Shown: positions 25,697-33,311 of the stretch, in pieces
Layout: each line of letters starts with the position of its first letter
Position numbering within the stretch: position 1 is the stretch's first letter
DNA from: Opitutia bacterium
Lineage (GTDB): Bacteria; Verrucomicrobiota; Verrucomicrobiia; Opitutales; Opitutaceae
DNA length: 40,141 bases
Assembly: GCA_025360615.1 (NCBI GenBank)
Contig: JANYBX010000200.1
Coordinates: 1-40,141 of the forward strand
Direction of reading: 5' to 3'
Notes under the pieces: generated by a model
Databases searched by the model: none
The model's input: only the letters and a program-made list of their open reading frames with translations
What the model was told of the DNA's origin: nothing
Program-made: the position numbers and the translations under genes

Positions 25697-25715
25697 AATA
25701 TCGTACCACGATATT
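25697..25715. promoter_or_regulatory. Palindromic operator between CLC and MarR genes
   Basis: AATATCGTACCACGATATT is a perfect 8 bp inverted repeat with a 3-nt centre, in an 82 bp AT-richer divergent region. Size and symmetry fit a MarR dimer site. It overlaps possible promoter elements (TTGATA on the complement near 25719-25714; TATTAT on the top strand at 25712-25717), so binding would block transcription of both genes. Confidence 0.75.
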
Positions 25716-25768
25716 ATCAAGCCTTGCGTGGCGTTGACGGCCTGCGCCGAATCGCCCATTCGCTTGCC

Positions 25769-26203
25769 ATGCCCCCGCGCAAAATCCCGGAACCAGCCCG
25801 AGTCTCCCAAGCCGATTATCGGGCACTGGCCGAATTTCGCTACACGCTCCGCGGCTTTCTCCACTTCAGCGGGCAAGCGGCGGAATCCGCCCGATTGTCG
25901 CCGCAACAACATCAGGTTTTATTGGCCATCAAGGGTTTTCCAGGCAGCGATGGCGCTTCGATTGGCGAACTCGCGGAGCGGCTGCACGTGCGGCATCACA
26001 GCGCCGTCGGTTTGGTTGATCGCCTCATGCTGCGGAAACTGGTGACGCGCAAAACCTCCGCCATCGACCGCCGCCGCGTTCACGTGCGCCTTTCCCCGCG
26101 CGGCGAGACGTTGATCGACCGCCTTTCGGCCAGCCACCGCGAGGAACTGCGCCGGCTCGGCCCCGTGCTCCGGCAGTTACTCTGCGCTCTCGGCGTGGAG
26201 TAG
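25769..26203 (+). CDS. MarR family transcriptional regulator
   Basis: 144 aa from ATG 25769 (an earlier in-frame ATG at 25685 would put the operator inside the coding region). The winged helix shows LSPQQHQVLLAIKG, IGELAERLHVRHHSAVGLVDRL and the wing signature DRRRVHVRLSPRGETLI. MarR proteins are dimeric repressors released by small ligands, often phenolics or oxidants. The palindrome at 25697-25715 is its likely site, implying autoregulation and control of the CLC gene. Its stop lies 6 bp from the stop of the convergent coiled-coil gene. Confidence 0.9.
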   Translation: MPPRKIPEPARVSQADYRALAEFRYTLRGFLHFSGQAAESARLSPQQHQVLLAIKGFPGSDGASIGELAERLHVRHHSAVGLVDRLMLRKLVTRKTSAIDRRRVHVRLSPRGETLIDRLSASHREELRRLGPVLRQLLCALGVE

Positions 26204-26209
26204 GTGAAG

Positions 26210-27613
26210 CTACTGCAATGGCAGCGGGAGCGCCCGGTAGCGCGCCGACAGCCCATCAAGAATCTGGCTCGTGACTTGAGCCTTCACATCATCACCGGTC
26301 TTCATCGTTTTCACCGGGGTGAAGTTGCCGAGCAGTGCGCAATAGTCGCTGTTGACCATGATGCCGAGCAGCTCGCCCGTCTTGCTAAAGACGAGGTCGC
26401 CGCGCGAGGGCGCAAAGTCGCCGAAGATGCGTTTGAAAATCCGGTTGTCCACGCGCACAAAGCCGGACTGCGAAGCGTCGAGCTTGAAGCCGACTTCGCC
26501 GTAGCCCTTGCCGCCGCCGTTCACGAGCACGGCTTCCGGAAATTTGAAGGGATCGACCGCGAGCGGATAGGCTTTCGCGCCGAGCGCGGTGACTTGCTCG
26601 GCTGTGACCGGCAGCACGACGATGCGCGGATCGTGCGCGAGAAACTCGATCGTGGCCGCCGTGGCGCGACCGGCGCCGGGCCGAAGGAAATCGACGGTGA
26701 GTTTCTCCCAGTCCACGCCGGGTTGAATCAGCGAGAACGGCGTGTCGGCGATGTGCAGCAGCGCATAAGTGCGGCCGGCCTTGGTCACGAAAACCGTGCG
26801 CGTCTCCTCGGTGCGGTTGACCGCGCCGAGGAAGCCTTTGCGGTTCGCGGTGAACGTGGTCTGCACGCGGTTCGCGAGGAATTCGTTGAAGAGCACGTTG
26901 GCGTTGATCGGGCGGTTGTCGCGAATCTCCTTCGTAAGCTCGGTGGATTTTTCCGCAAGCTGGCCGACGCCGGCTGCGAGCTTTGTCGTGGTCTCCTGGA
27001 CCTTGATGCGCTCGGTGCGTTCGCTCTCGACTTGGGTCTTCAGCTCCGCCGCCCGCTCGCTGAGTTCCTTCTTTTGCTGTTCGCCGACGATGACGGCGAC
27101 GGTGAGTCCCTCGATTTGTTTCCGCGCCTCGAGCTGCTCTTTTTCGCGCTTGGACTCGAGCGCGGTGAGCGCCTGTTTCTGGCGTTCGGCTTCGGCGCGT
27201 TTCTCTTCCAGCTCGCGCTGGATTTGTGCGAGCTGCTCCTTGGTGAGCGTCGCTTCCTGCGCGGCGGCGGCGACTTTTTTACCAAGATCGGCGGCGGCCT
27301 GCTCGGAACTCGTGAGCCGGGTGGTGAGCTGGATTTTTTCCGACTGAAGCTGACTGAGGCTTTGCTCGCGCGCGGCGAGGTTGGTGTCGGCGGCGGTGAG
27401 TTTTTGCGCGAGCTCATCGCGGCGCGCCTGCTCGTCGGTGAGCGTCTGGCGCATGGTGTCCACGAGATCCTTGTCCTTCGTCGCGGCGTTGGCGGCCATC
27501 TCCGGCACCGGGGGCTGCTTGGCCGAGGGGGGCTCCGCCTTTTCCCAGCGGGTGAGCGCGAGGAGGTTCAGGAGGAGAAAATCGCAGAGGATGAGCAGGA
27601 GAGTTTTATTCAT
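26210..27613 (-). CDS. Membrane-anchored coiled-coil protein with degenerate trypsin-like C-terminal domain
   Basis: 467 aa. An N-terminal membrane anchor (LLLILCDFLLLNLLAL) is followed by a long coiled coil rich in Glu, Lys, Gln and Ala (about residues 45-235) and a C-terminal domain (about 240-467). The last part has a trypsin-like ending (PSRGDLVFSKTGELLGIMVNS) where GDSGGP would be, but no TAAH-type histidine was found, so activity is doubtful. It follows the 559-aa membrane protein by 45 bp and is probably cotranscribed with it. Its 3' third is copied in the composite pseudogene at 21695-22241. Function unknown; the shape suggests a periplasm-facing scaffold or sensor. Confidence 0.8.
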   Translation of the reverse strand: MNKTLLLILCDFLLLNLLALTRWEKAEPPSAKQPPVPEMAANAATKDKDLVDTMRQTLTDEQARRDELAQKLTAADTNLAAREQSLSQLQSEKIQLTTRLTSSEQAAADLGKKVAAAAQEATLTKEQLAQIQRELEEKRAEAERQKQALTALESKREKEQLEARKQIEGLTVAVIVGEQQKKELSERAAELKTQVESERTERIKVQETTTKLAAGVGQLAEKSTELTKEIRDNRPINANVLFNEFLANRVQTTFTANRKGFLGAVNRTEETRTVFVTKAGRTYALLHIADTPFSLIQPGVDWEKLTVDFLRPGAGRATAATIEFLAHDPRIVVLPVTAEQVTALGAKAYPLAVDPFKFPEAVLVNGGGKGYGEVGFKLDASQSGFVRVDNRIFKRIFGDFAPSRGDLVFSKTGELLGIMVNSDYCALLGNFTPVKTMKTGDDVKAQVTSQILDGLSARYRALPLPLQ

Positions 27614-27658
27614 GGCGCGGGCGGTGGCAGGACGCGAAGGAAACGCGGCGCGGCGGGC

Positions 27659-29338
27659 TCAGGCCTTGCGGAGTGATTTCAGCGTCGCCTCGGAATCGGT
27701 TTCAAGGATGAGGCTGCGCTTGAACGGCCGCACGTGGCGGATTTTCACGAGCGCCACGCAGGTGATGCCGAAAAGATTCGAGGAATACGCGGCGAGCAGG
27801 TTCGGCTCGATCACGCCGAGCACCTGCAGCACGAGCGCGGTGGCGGTGCCGCCGATGCCGAGGTAGAGGCCGCCATCGAAAAGGTTTTCCTCATTCTCGA
27901 TGAGCTTGAGGCGCACGAGTGGAGGCAGTTCCTGGGCGGCGATCTCGCGAATTTTAACCAGGCAGATAAAATACATCGCGACCTGCAGCGAGGCGAACAG
28001 GCCGATGGAGATGAGCGTTGAGGAGTCCATATGGTGGTTGGGTTGAGAAGGGGTGGCGGGGGCAACCGGGGCGGACGAAGCGGCGAAGAGCACCGGGAAA
28101 TGAACGCGGACCTGATACTCTGATGGCGGTGCCGCCTTGAGCAAAAACGGTTCGGTGCCGACGACGAGCAGCGCGGCGAACAGCAGCGCGAGCACGCCGG
28201 CCTTCATGCGTGGCAGCGCCATCAGCGGGGTGCCTGGACCGGTGCGGGTGACCACGAGGTCGAGCCCGCGCAGCACTAAAAACGCGCCGAGCAGGTAGCC
28301 AAGATATTTCAACGCGAGCGTGAGCTGCGCATGCGCCAGCGCGAATTCACCCGCGGCGCTGATCGCCGGCCCCGTCTGGCGGTTCACGGGCACCTGGCGT
28401 TGGAGCAGCACGCGCACCGCACCCTGGCCTTGCGCCAGCGCGAGCCGCAAATCCTCGGCCCCGGCTTTGCCATATTGAATCAAATAGCTCGCCACCCGGT
28501 CCGCCGAGTCGGCGAACAACGCGGCGGAATAGATGAGCGGCAGCTGATCGGGGGCGACCCGTGCCAAGTGCGCGTAGGCGCTCACCGTCTTCGTGTCTTC
28601 GGTATGGCGGAGGAGTTCGCTGAGCTGCGCCCAGTCAAGCCGTCGGCCGAGCGAAAGCAGGTCCATGAAAAACGGTTCAAGTTCGCCGAGGTCCTTCTTC
28701 AACACCGCCGTCTCGGCGAGCGCGCGCAATTCTCGCTGGAGCGACGGCGAGAGATGCTCGCCTTGGCAGAGCAACGCCGTGAGCAGCATCAGCGCATCCA
28801 AGGGTTGCCCGCCCGCCCGCGACGCCGGCACGAACCGCCCCGTCGCCGTGAGATCGCGCGTCTGCAGGATGGCCTGCACGCTGAGCGCGCCGGAGGTGGC
28901 GAGGTAGGCGCGGAGTTTTTCGCGCGCCGCCTGCGGGAGGAAAAACGTCAGCACCGGCGTGCTCCCCGCGCGGCCCGAGCTCACCCGCAGGTTGAAAAGC
29001 GGATCGAGAAACGGATCCCAGCCACCCCACGCCGCGAGGGCCGGCTGGCGGGCGGTGAGTTCCTCCAGCGCGCGGGCCAGCGCCGGCGCACGCGGATCAC
29101 CCACATTCTGCGACGCCGCGAGCAGCAACGCCGCCGGGCCGATTTTTTCCGAGTCCACCAAGTCGCGCCCAAACGCCGCCAGCGACCGGGTCTGTGCGCC
29201 CGCCGCGCGTAACAGCGCAGGGCTGACCGACTTGATGTTCACCGGCAGCAGCCAAGCGACGACGCCCAGCGCGAGTCCCGCCAGCACAAGAGTCATGGGC
29301 GCAAAAGCGGTGGGACGTCGGGCTGCGCCGGCTTTCAT
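27659..29338 (-). CDS. Membrane protein with large helical extracytoplasmic domain, unrecognised
   Basis: 559 aa. One hydrophobic segment near the start (MTLVLAGLALGVVAWLLP, about 15-32) precedes an Ala/Leu-rich helical domain of about 330 residues (ALARALEELTARQPALAAW, LQRELRALAETAVLKKDL). Then come about four to five membrane segments (LKYLGYLLGAFLVLRGLDL, MKAGVLALLFAALLVVG, LISIGLFASLQVAMYFICL, LGIGGTATALVLQVLGV) and a basic cytoplasmic tail. Most residues in between look like protein-protein helical repeats. I cannot assign a family. It leads the operon with the coiled-coil protein at 26210-27613 and is divergent from def; the 70 bp gap must hold both promoters. Confidence 0.75.
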   Translation of the reverse strand: MKAGAARRPTAFAPMTLVLAGLALGVVAWLLPVNIKSVSPALLRAAGAQTRSLAAFGRDLVDSEKIGPAALLLAASQNVGDPRAPALARALEELTARQPALAAWGGWDPFLDPLFNLRVSSGRAGSTPVLTFFLPQAAREKLRAYLATSGALSVQAILQTRDLTATGRFVPASRAGGQPLDALMLLTALLCQGEHLSPSLQRELRALAETAVLKKDLGELEPFFMDLLSLGRRLDWAQLSELLRHTEDTKTVSAYAHLARVAPDQLPLIYSAALFADSADRVASYLIQYGKAGAEDLRLALAQGQGAVRVLLQRQVPVNRQTGPAISAAGEFALAHAQLTLALKYLGYLLGAFLVLRGLDLVVTRTGPGTPLMALPRMKAGVLALLFAALLVVGTEPFLLKAAPPSEYQVRVHFPVLFAASSAPVAPATPSQPNHHMDSSTLISIGLFASLQVAMYFICLVKIREIAAQELPPLVRLKLIENEENLFDGGLYLGIGGTATALVLQVLGVIEPNLLAAYSSNLFGITCVALVKIRHVRPFKRSLILETDSEATLKSLRKA

Positions 29339-29408
29339 GGGAGGATATACAAAGTAAAGATTTGCGAGCCGGGCCGGGCAAATTAACCCTAACTGTCCAC
29401 ACCGACCA

Positions 29409-29978
29409 ATGTCCTTGCGAATTGTTCACTACAACGAACCCGTCCTCCGAAAAAAAGGCGAGAAGGTAACCAAATTTGACGACGCCCTGCGCGCCCTCGC
29501 CGCCGAGATGATCGCCACCATGCACGACGCCGCGGGCATCGGCCTCGCCGCGCAACAAGTCGGCCGCGCCCTCCAGCTCTGCGTCGTCGACCTAAGCGAG
29601 GCCGACGCCGATTTCACGTGGACGCTCGACGGCGCGAAACTGCCGCTCGACCTCATCATGCCCATGGTCATCGCCAACCCGGTCATCACCGTGGCCAAGG
29701 GCGCGCCGGAGGAAATCTTCGAGGAAGGCTGCCTGTCGTTTCCTAAAATCCGCGGCGATGTGAAACGCCCCGAAGCCATCACGGTGAAATACAAGGACGA
29801 GCGCGGCGGCGCCCACACCCTCGTGTGCAACGGTCTGCTCGCGCGGTGCATTCAGCACGAGGCCGACCACCTCAACGGCGTGCTCTTCATCGACCACATG
29901 ACCAAGAAAACGTTCGCCCAAATCGACGACGCCGTGAAAACCCTCGTGAAGGAAACCCGCGCCGCCGCGAAAAAATAA
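29409..29978 (+). CDS. def: Peptide deformylase
   Basis: 189 aa with all three deformylase motifs: GIGLAAQQVG (motif I, GxGxAAxQ), EEGCLSFP (motif II, EGCLS with metal-binding Cys) and IQHEADHLNG (motif III, HExDH with two metal-binding His and the catalytic Glu). It removes the formyl group from N-terminal methionine of new proteins in the cytoplasm, using Fe2+ or a similar metal. Length and motif spacing fit the type 1 enzyme. The usual partner fmt is not adjacent; the next gene is an oxidoreductase 104 bp downstream. Confidence 0.97.
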   Translation: MSLRIVHYNEPVLRKKGEKVTKFDDALRALAAEMIATMHDAAGIGLAAQQVGRALQLCVVDLSEADADFTWTLDGAKLPLDLIMPMVIANPVITVAKGAPEEIFEEGCLSFPKIRGDVKRPEAITVKYKDERGGAHTLVCNGLLARCIQHEADHLNGVLFIDHMTKKTFAQIDDAVKTLVKETRAAAKK

Positions 29979-30082
29979 GCGGACCGCATGGGCGGCCTTA
30001 CGCCGCGATTCAGAACCACCATCGCCGCGCCGAGCCTCTCGTTCATTCGCCGAACCGAATCCATCTCACCCGACCGAATCTC

Positions 30083-31162
30083 ATGAGCCAAAAATCCGAC
30101 GGCCAAAACTACGCCCCGCAAGGCAAACCCAGCCCCGTGGTGCAGCCCGGCGAATTCATTTTCGCCGCCGCCTACCTCGAGCACGGCCACATCTACGGCC
30201 AGTGCAACGGCCTGCTCGAAGCCGGTGCCGAGTTGAAATGGGTTTACGATCCCGATGTGACGAAAGTCGAAGCCTTCCGCGCGAAATATCCGCAGGCGCA
30301 AGTCGCGCGCTCCTTCGACGAAATCCTCGCCGACCCGGCCGTGAAACTCGTCGCCGCCGCCGCCATCCCGAGCGAGCGCGGTGCCATCGGCTGCCGCGTC
30401 ATGGAGGCCGGCAAAGACTACTTCACGGACAAGACTCCCTTCACCACGCTCGACCAACTCGATCAGGCCAAAGCCGTCGTCGCGCGCACCGGCCGCAAAT
30501 ACGCGGTGTATTATAGCGAGCGCCTCCACGTGGAGTCCGCGATGTTCGCCACCGACCTCGTCGCCAGCGGCGCCATCGGCCGCGTCATCCAAGTGCTCGG
30601 TCTGGGGCCACATCGTTTAGGGAAACCGGCGCGCCCGGCGTGGTTTTTCGAAAAAGCGAAATACGGCGGCATCCTCTGCGACATCGGCAGCCACCAGTTC
30701 GAGCAGTTCCTCACCTACTCCGGCGCGACCGATGCGATCATCACGCAGGCCGCCGTCGGCAACTTTGCCAACGCCGACACCCCTGAGTTCGAGGACTTCG
30801 GCGAAGCCTCGCTCCTCGGCAACAACGGCGCCTCGAACTACATTCGCGTCGACTGGTTCAACCCCGCCGGCCTCAGCACGTGGGGCGACGGCCGCACCGT
30901 CATCCTCGGCACCAAGGGCTACATCGAACTCCGCAAATACGTGGATGTCGCCCGCGAGAAATCCGGCGACCACGTCTACATCGTGGACGAAAAAGGCGAA
31001 CAACACCTCAACGTCACCGGGCAGGTCGGCTTCCGCTTTTTCGGCCAGCTCATGCTTGATTGTCTCAACCGCACCGAGAACGCGATGACGCAGGTCCACG
31101 CCTTCAAGGCCGCCGAACTCTGCATCCGCGCGCAACTCGCCGCGCGCAAAATTACGCCGTGA
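30083..31162 (+). CDS. Gfo/Idh/MocA family NAD(P)-dependent oxidoreductase
   Basis: 359 aa from ATG 30083; the longer ORF start lies inside def. The N-terminal Rossmann domain lacks the textbook GxGxxG and begins FAAAYLEHGHIYGQCNGLLEAGAELKWVYDPD, followed by ARSFDEILADPAVKLVAAAAIPSERG. The family EKP-like motif is replaced by DKTPFTTLDQL, and the catalytic region is YGGILCDIGSHQFEQFLTYSG with the conserved Asp and His. C-terminal strands match the Gfo/Idh/MocA fold. The missing glycine motif is seen in some members from this phylum. Substrates in the family are usually sugars, inositols or their acids. Confidence 0.85.
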   Translation: MSQKSDGQNYAPQGKPSPVVQPGEFIFAAAYLEHGHIYGQCNGLLEAGAELKWVYDPDVTKVEAFRAKYPQAQVARSFDEILADPAVKLVAAAAIPSERGAIGCRVMEAGKDYFTDKTPFTTLDQLDQAKAVVARTGRKYAVYYSERLHVESAMFATDLVASGAIGRVIQVLGLGPHRLGKPARPAWFFEKAKYGGILCDIGSHQFEQFLTYSGATDAIITQAAVGNFANADTPEFEDFGEASLLGNNGASNYIRVDWFNPAGLSTWGDGRTVILGTKGYIELRKYVDVAREKSGDHVYIVDEKGEQHLNVTGQVGFRFFGQLMLDCLNRTENAMTQVHAFKAAELCIRAQLAARKITP

Positions 31163-31169
31163 ACGCCGT

Positions 31170-31299
31170 GAACATCCAACGCTCAACATCGAACCTCCAA
31201 CGTCCAACGATTCGGAGAGACGCGTTTCTCCGCCGAGTGAGTGGAGGTTCGAAGTTGGATGTTGGATGTTGGAAGTTCGATGTTGGATGTTGGAAGTTC
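31170..31299. repeat. Long heptamer-based inverted repeat with inner palindrome
   Basis: The left arm (31173-31207) is built of seven-base units such as CATCCAA, CGCTCAA, CATCGAA, CCTCCAA, CGTCCAA. The right arm (31248-31296) is built of TTCGAAG, TTGGATG, TTGGATG, TTGGAAG, TTCGATG, TTGGATG, TTGGAAG, containing a perfect 21 bp direct repeat (31258-31278, 31279-31299). The arms are imperfect reverse complements over about 39 bp (31170-31208 against 31261-31299). Between them lies the near-perfect palindrome CGGAGAGACGCGTTTCTCCG (31213-31232). The right arm ends 6 nt before the GTG start of the adenosyltransferase. Confidence 0.9.
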
Positions 31300-31304
31300 C
31301 TCCC

Positions 31305-31829
31305 GTGAGCATCGCCACGCGCACCGGCGACGACGGCACGACCGGCCTCCTCTACGGCCAGCGGGTACGGAAAGATCACCCGCAGATCGAGGCCATCGGC
31401 GCGTTCGACGAACTGAACGTCGCCCTCGGCGCCGCAAAACCGCTCCTGACCGACGAGCACACGCGCGCGCTCATCGTCGCACTCCAGCAAAATCTTGTCG
31501 CACTCATGGGCGAGCTCGCCTGCGCCGAGGCGGACATCGCTCGCTACTCCGCGTCGAAGTTTGCGAAGATTTCCTTCGACGATGTCCAACGCCTCGATGC
31601 CGCCGTCGCCACGCTCGAAGCGCGCGGGTTAAAATTCGACGGCTGGGCCACGCCCGGGGCGAATGCACTCGGCTCCGCCTTCGACACCGCGCGCGTCATC
31701 GCACGCCGCGCCGAGCGCCGCCTCACCGCCCTGCCCGCGCACGGCCGCAGCGTGCGGCCAGAGCTGCGACAGTTCACCAACCGCCTCGCCGACCTGCTCT
31801 GGCTGCTCGCACGTCAGGCGGAGCAGTAG
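31305..31829 (+). CDS. pduO: Cob(I)yrinic acid a,c-diamide adenosyltransferase, PduO type
   Basis: 174 aa with a GTG start at 31305, giving the usual opening VSIATRTGDDGTTGLLYG. The family signatures are the ATP-binding TRTGDDGTTG, FDELNVALGAAK, the AFDTARVIARRAERR helix and the C-terminal QFTNRLADLLWLLAR. The enzyme transfers the adenosyl group of ATP to cob(I)alamin, making coenzyme B12. In-frame ATGs at 31266 and 31287 would translate part of the upstream repeat into nonsense residues, so GTG is preferred; a GGAAG in the repeat arm lies about 10 nt upstream and may serve as ribosome site. It is followed by a DUF6580 gene. Confidence 0.9.
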   Translation: MSIATRTGDDGTTGLLYGQRVRKDHPQIEAIGAFDELNVALGAAKPLLTDEHTRALIVALQQNLVALMGELACAEADIARYSASKFAKISFDDVQRLDAAVATLEARGLKFDGWATPGANALGSAFDTARVIARRAERRLTALPAHGRSVRPELRQFTNRLADLLWLLARQAEQ

Positions 31830-31858
31830 CCACGGCCACTCCCGTCTCCGTCTGCAGG

Positions 31859-31877
31859 CCCGACCGCCGGTCGGGCT
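31859..31877. repeat. Hairpin palindrome after the adenosyltransferase gene
   Basis: GCCCGACC-GCC-GGTCGGGC is a perfect 8 bp stem with a 3-nt loop in the 158 bp gap before the DUF6580 gene. No T-run follows. It may be a weak terminator or a REP-type element. Confidence 0.5.
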
Positions 31878-31987
31878 TCGGCCTCCGACCAGCCGTCAGT
31901 TCGACAAACGGGCTTTCAATGCGCCCTCCCTCCACCAGCCGCGCAAAAAATCCTGTCCATCCCCGGCGTTCTCTCTAAAACCCCGTC

Positions 31988-32566
31988 ATGCCGTTCGCCC
32001 TCGTCATTCTCGTGCTGGCCGCCGCCTGGCGCATCTTCACGCTGCACGTGCCCGCCCTGAGCAATTTCTCGCCGCTCATGGCGCTCGCGTTTTGCGGCGG
32101 GGTTTATTTTCGCGGTCGCTGGCTCTGGCTCGTGCCACTCGCCGCGCTCACGTTGTCCGACCTCTACATCGACCACTACTACGCGACGCAGTATCACTAC
32201 GAATGGACCGTTGGCGGTGCCGTGCTCCGCGCGCTGTGTTTTGCCGCCGCCGCGGGCTTCGGGCAACTGGTCTCGACGCGTCGCAGTTGGCTGAATCTTT
32301 TCAGCGGATCCCTCGGTGGGTCCGTCCTGTTTTATCTCGTGACCAACACCGCCTCGTGGCTCGGCGATGCCGGCTACGCGCACAACGCCGCCGGCTGGTG
32401 GCAGGCGCTCACCGTCGGCCACCCGCAATTTCAGCCCACGCTGTTTTTCTTCCGCAACACCCTCGTGAGCGACCTGCTCTTCACGGGCGTTTTCGCGCTC
32501 GCCATGGAGTCCGTCGCGCAACGCCGCGGCGCGCCAAGCCTGCTCGCCGGCCGCACGTCCGCCTGA
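31988..32566 (+). CDS. DUF6580 family membrane protein, possible transport component
   Basis: 192 aa with about five membrane segments. The motifs NFSPLMALAFCGGVYF, LVPLAALTLSDLYI, SLGGSVLFYLVTNTASWL and FFFRNTLVSDLLFTGVFAL match the DUF6580 pattern, which resembles the substrate-binding S components of ECF transporters in size and layout. Position next to the cobalamin adenosyltransferase gene makes a cobalamin- or precursor-uptake role plausible, but no cobalamin riboswitch was seen upstream and no ECF ATPase genes are in the window. It is followed after 1 nt by the HAD gene. Confidence 0.75.
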   Translation: MPFALVILVLAAAWRIFTLHVPALSNFSPLMALAFCGGVYFRGRWLWLVPLAALTLSDLYIDHYYATQYHYEWTVGGAVLRALCFAAAAGFGQLVSTRRSWLNLFSGSLGGSVLFYLVTNTASWLGDAGYAHNAAGWWQALTVGHPQFQPTLFFFRNTLVSDLLFTGVFALAMESVAQRRGAPSLLAGRTSA

Positions 32567-32567
32567 A

Positions 32568-33272
32568 GTGGCTCGCGCCATCGGCTTCGACCTCGGGGAG
32601 ACGATCCTCACCTACGCCGACACGCCCCTGAGCTGGGCGTCGCTCTATCGCCCCGCGCTGGAGCGCGTCGCCAAAACCTGCCACGCGAGCCCGGACGAAG
32701 CCGCTTTTTCGCGCGCCGAAAAAATCCTAGCCACGCACAACACCCGCCTGCATCCGCGCACCCGGGAAATCGGCGCCGAACGAATCTTCACCGAAATCCT
32801 GATGGCGTGGGCCCTCCCACCCACTCCGTACTTGCCATCCACCCTCGCGGAGTTTTTTGGATTTTTTCAACAGCGTCTCGTCAGTTATCCCGAATCAGCC
32901 CCTGCGCTGGCCGCGTTGCGTGCCACGGGCTATCGTCTCGGCGTGCTAACTGATGTGCCCTACGGCATGCCGCGAGCTTTCGTCGAACGCGATCTGCACA
33001 ACGGCGGACTGGGCGCCGCCATCGATGTGTTACTCACCTCCGTCGAAGTCGGCTGGCGCAAACCGGCGACGCCGGGATTTCACGCACTCGCCACCGCCCT
33101 CGGCGTCGAGGCGTCCGACCTCTGGTATATCGGCAACGAGGAAAAGGACATCGCCGGCGCACTCGCCGCCGGTGCCACCGCCGTGCTGATCGACCGGGAA
33201 AATCGCCAGCCAAGCTGGGGCCAGTCGCACACGATCCGCGATCTGCGCGACCTGGAGCAGCTGCTCAGCTGA
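32568..33272 (+). CDS. HAD-superfamily hydrolase with altered motif I
   Basis: 234 aa, GTG start one base after the previous stop. The HAD layout is present: motif I GFDLGETILTY, motif II GVLTDVPYG, motif III Lys in VGWRKPATPGFH and motif IV region WYIGNEEKDIAGALAAG. The canonical DxDxT is DLGET here, so the nucleophile Asp is kept but the general acid/base Asp two residues later is Gly. Motif IV has GNEEKD in place of GD. Related haloacid-type proteins with this motif exist, but normal phosphatase activity is not assured. The cap inserted after motif I is helical. Confidence 0.85.
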   Translation: MARAIGFDLGETILTYADTPLSWASLYRPALERVAKTCHASPDEAAFSRAEKILATHNTRLHPRTREIGAERIFTEILMAWALPPTPYLPSTLAEFFGFFQQRLVSYPESAPALAALRATGYRLGVLTDVPYGMPRAFVERDLHNGGLGAAIDVLLTSVEVGWRKPATPGFHALATALGVEASDLWYIGNEEKDIAGALAAGATAVLIDRENRQPSWGQSHTIRDLRDLEQLLS

Positions 33273-33311
33273 TCACGGCGGCGATCGCTAACCGGTCCGC
33301 CCGCTGAATTC

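Noticed and set aside
26204-27676. 490-aa plus ORF opposite the coiled-coil gene
   Set aside because: Mirror of a Glu/Lys-rich coiled coil, giving a Leu/Phe-rich artefact; the minus frame has an anchor, coiled coil and C-terminal domain, and the copied 3' part keeps the minus-frame protein.
31170-31299. CRISPR array
   Set aside because: The repeat units are 7 bases without spacers and are arranged as inverted arms; no cas genes.
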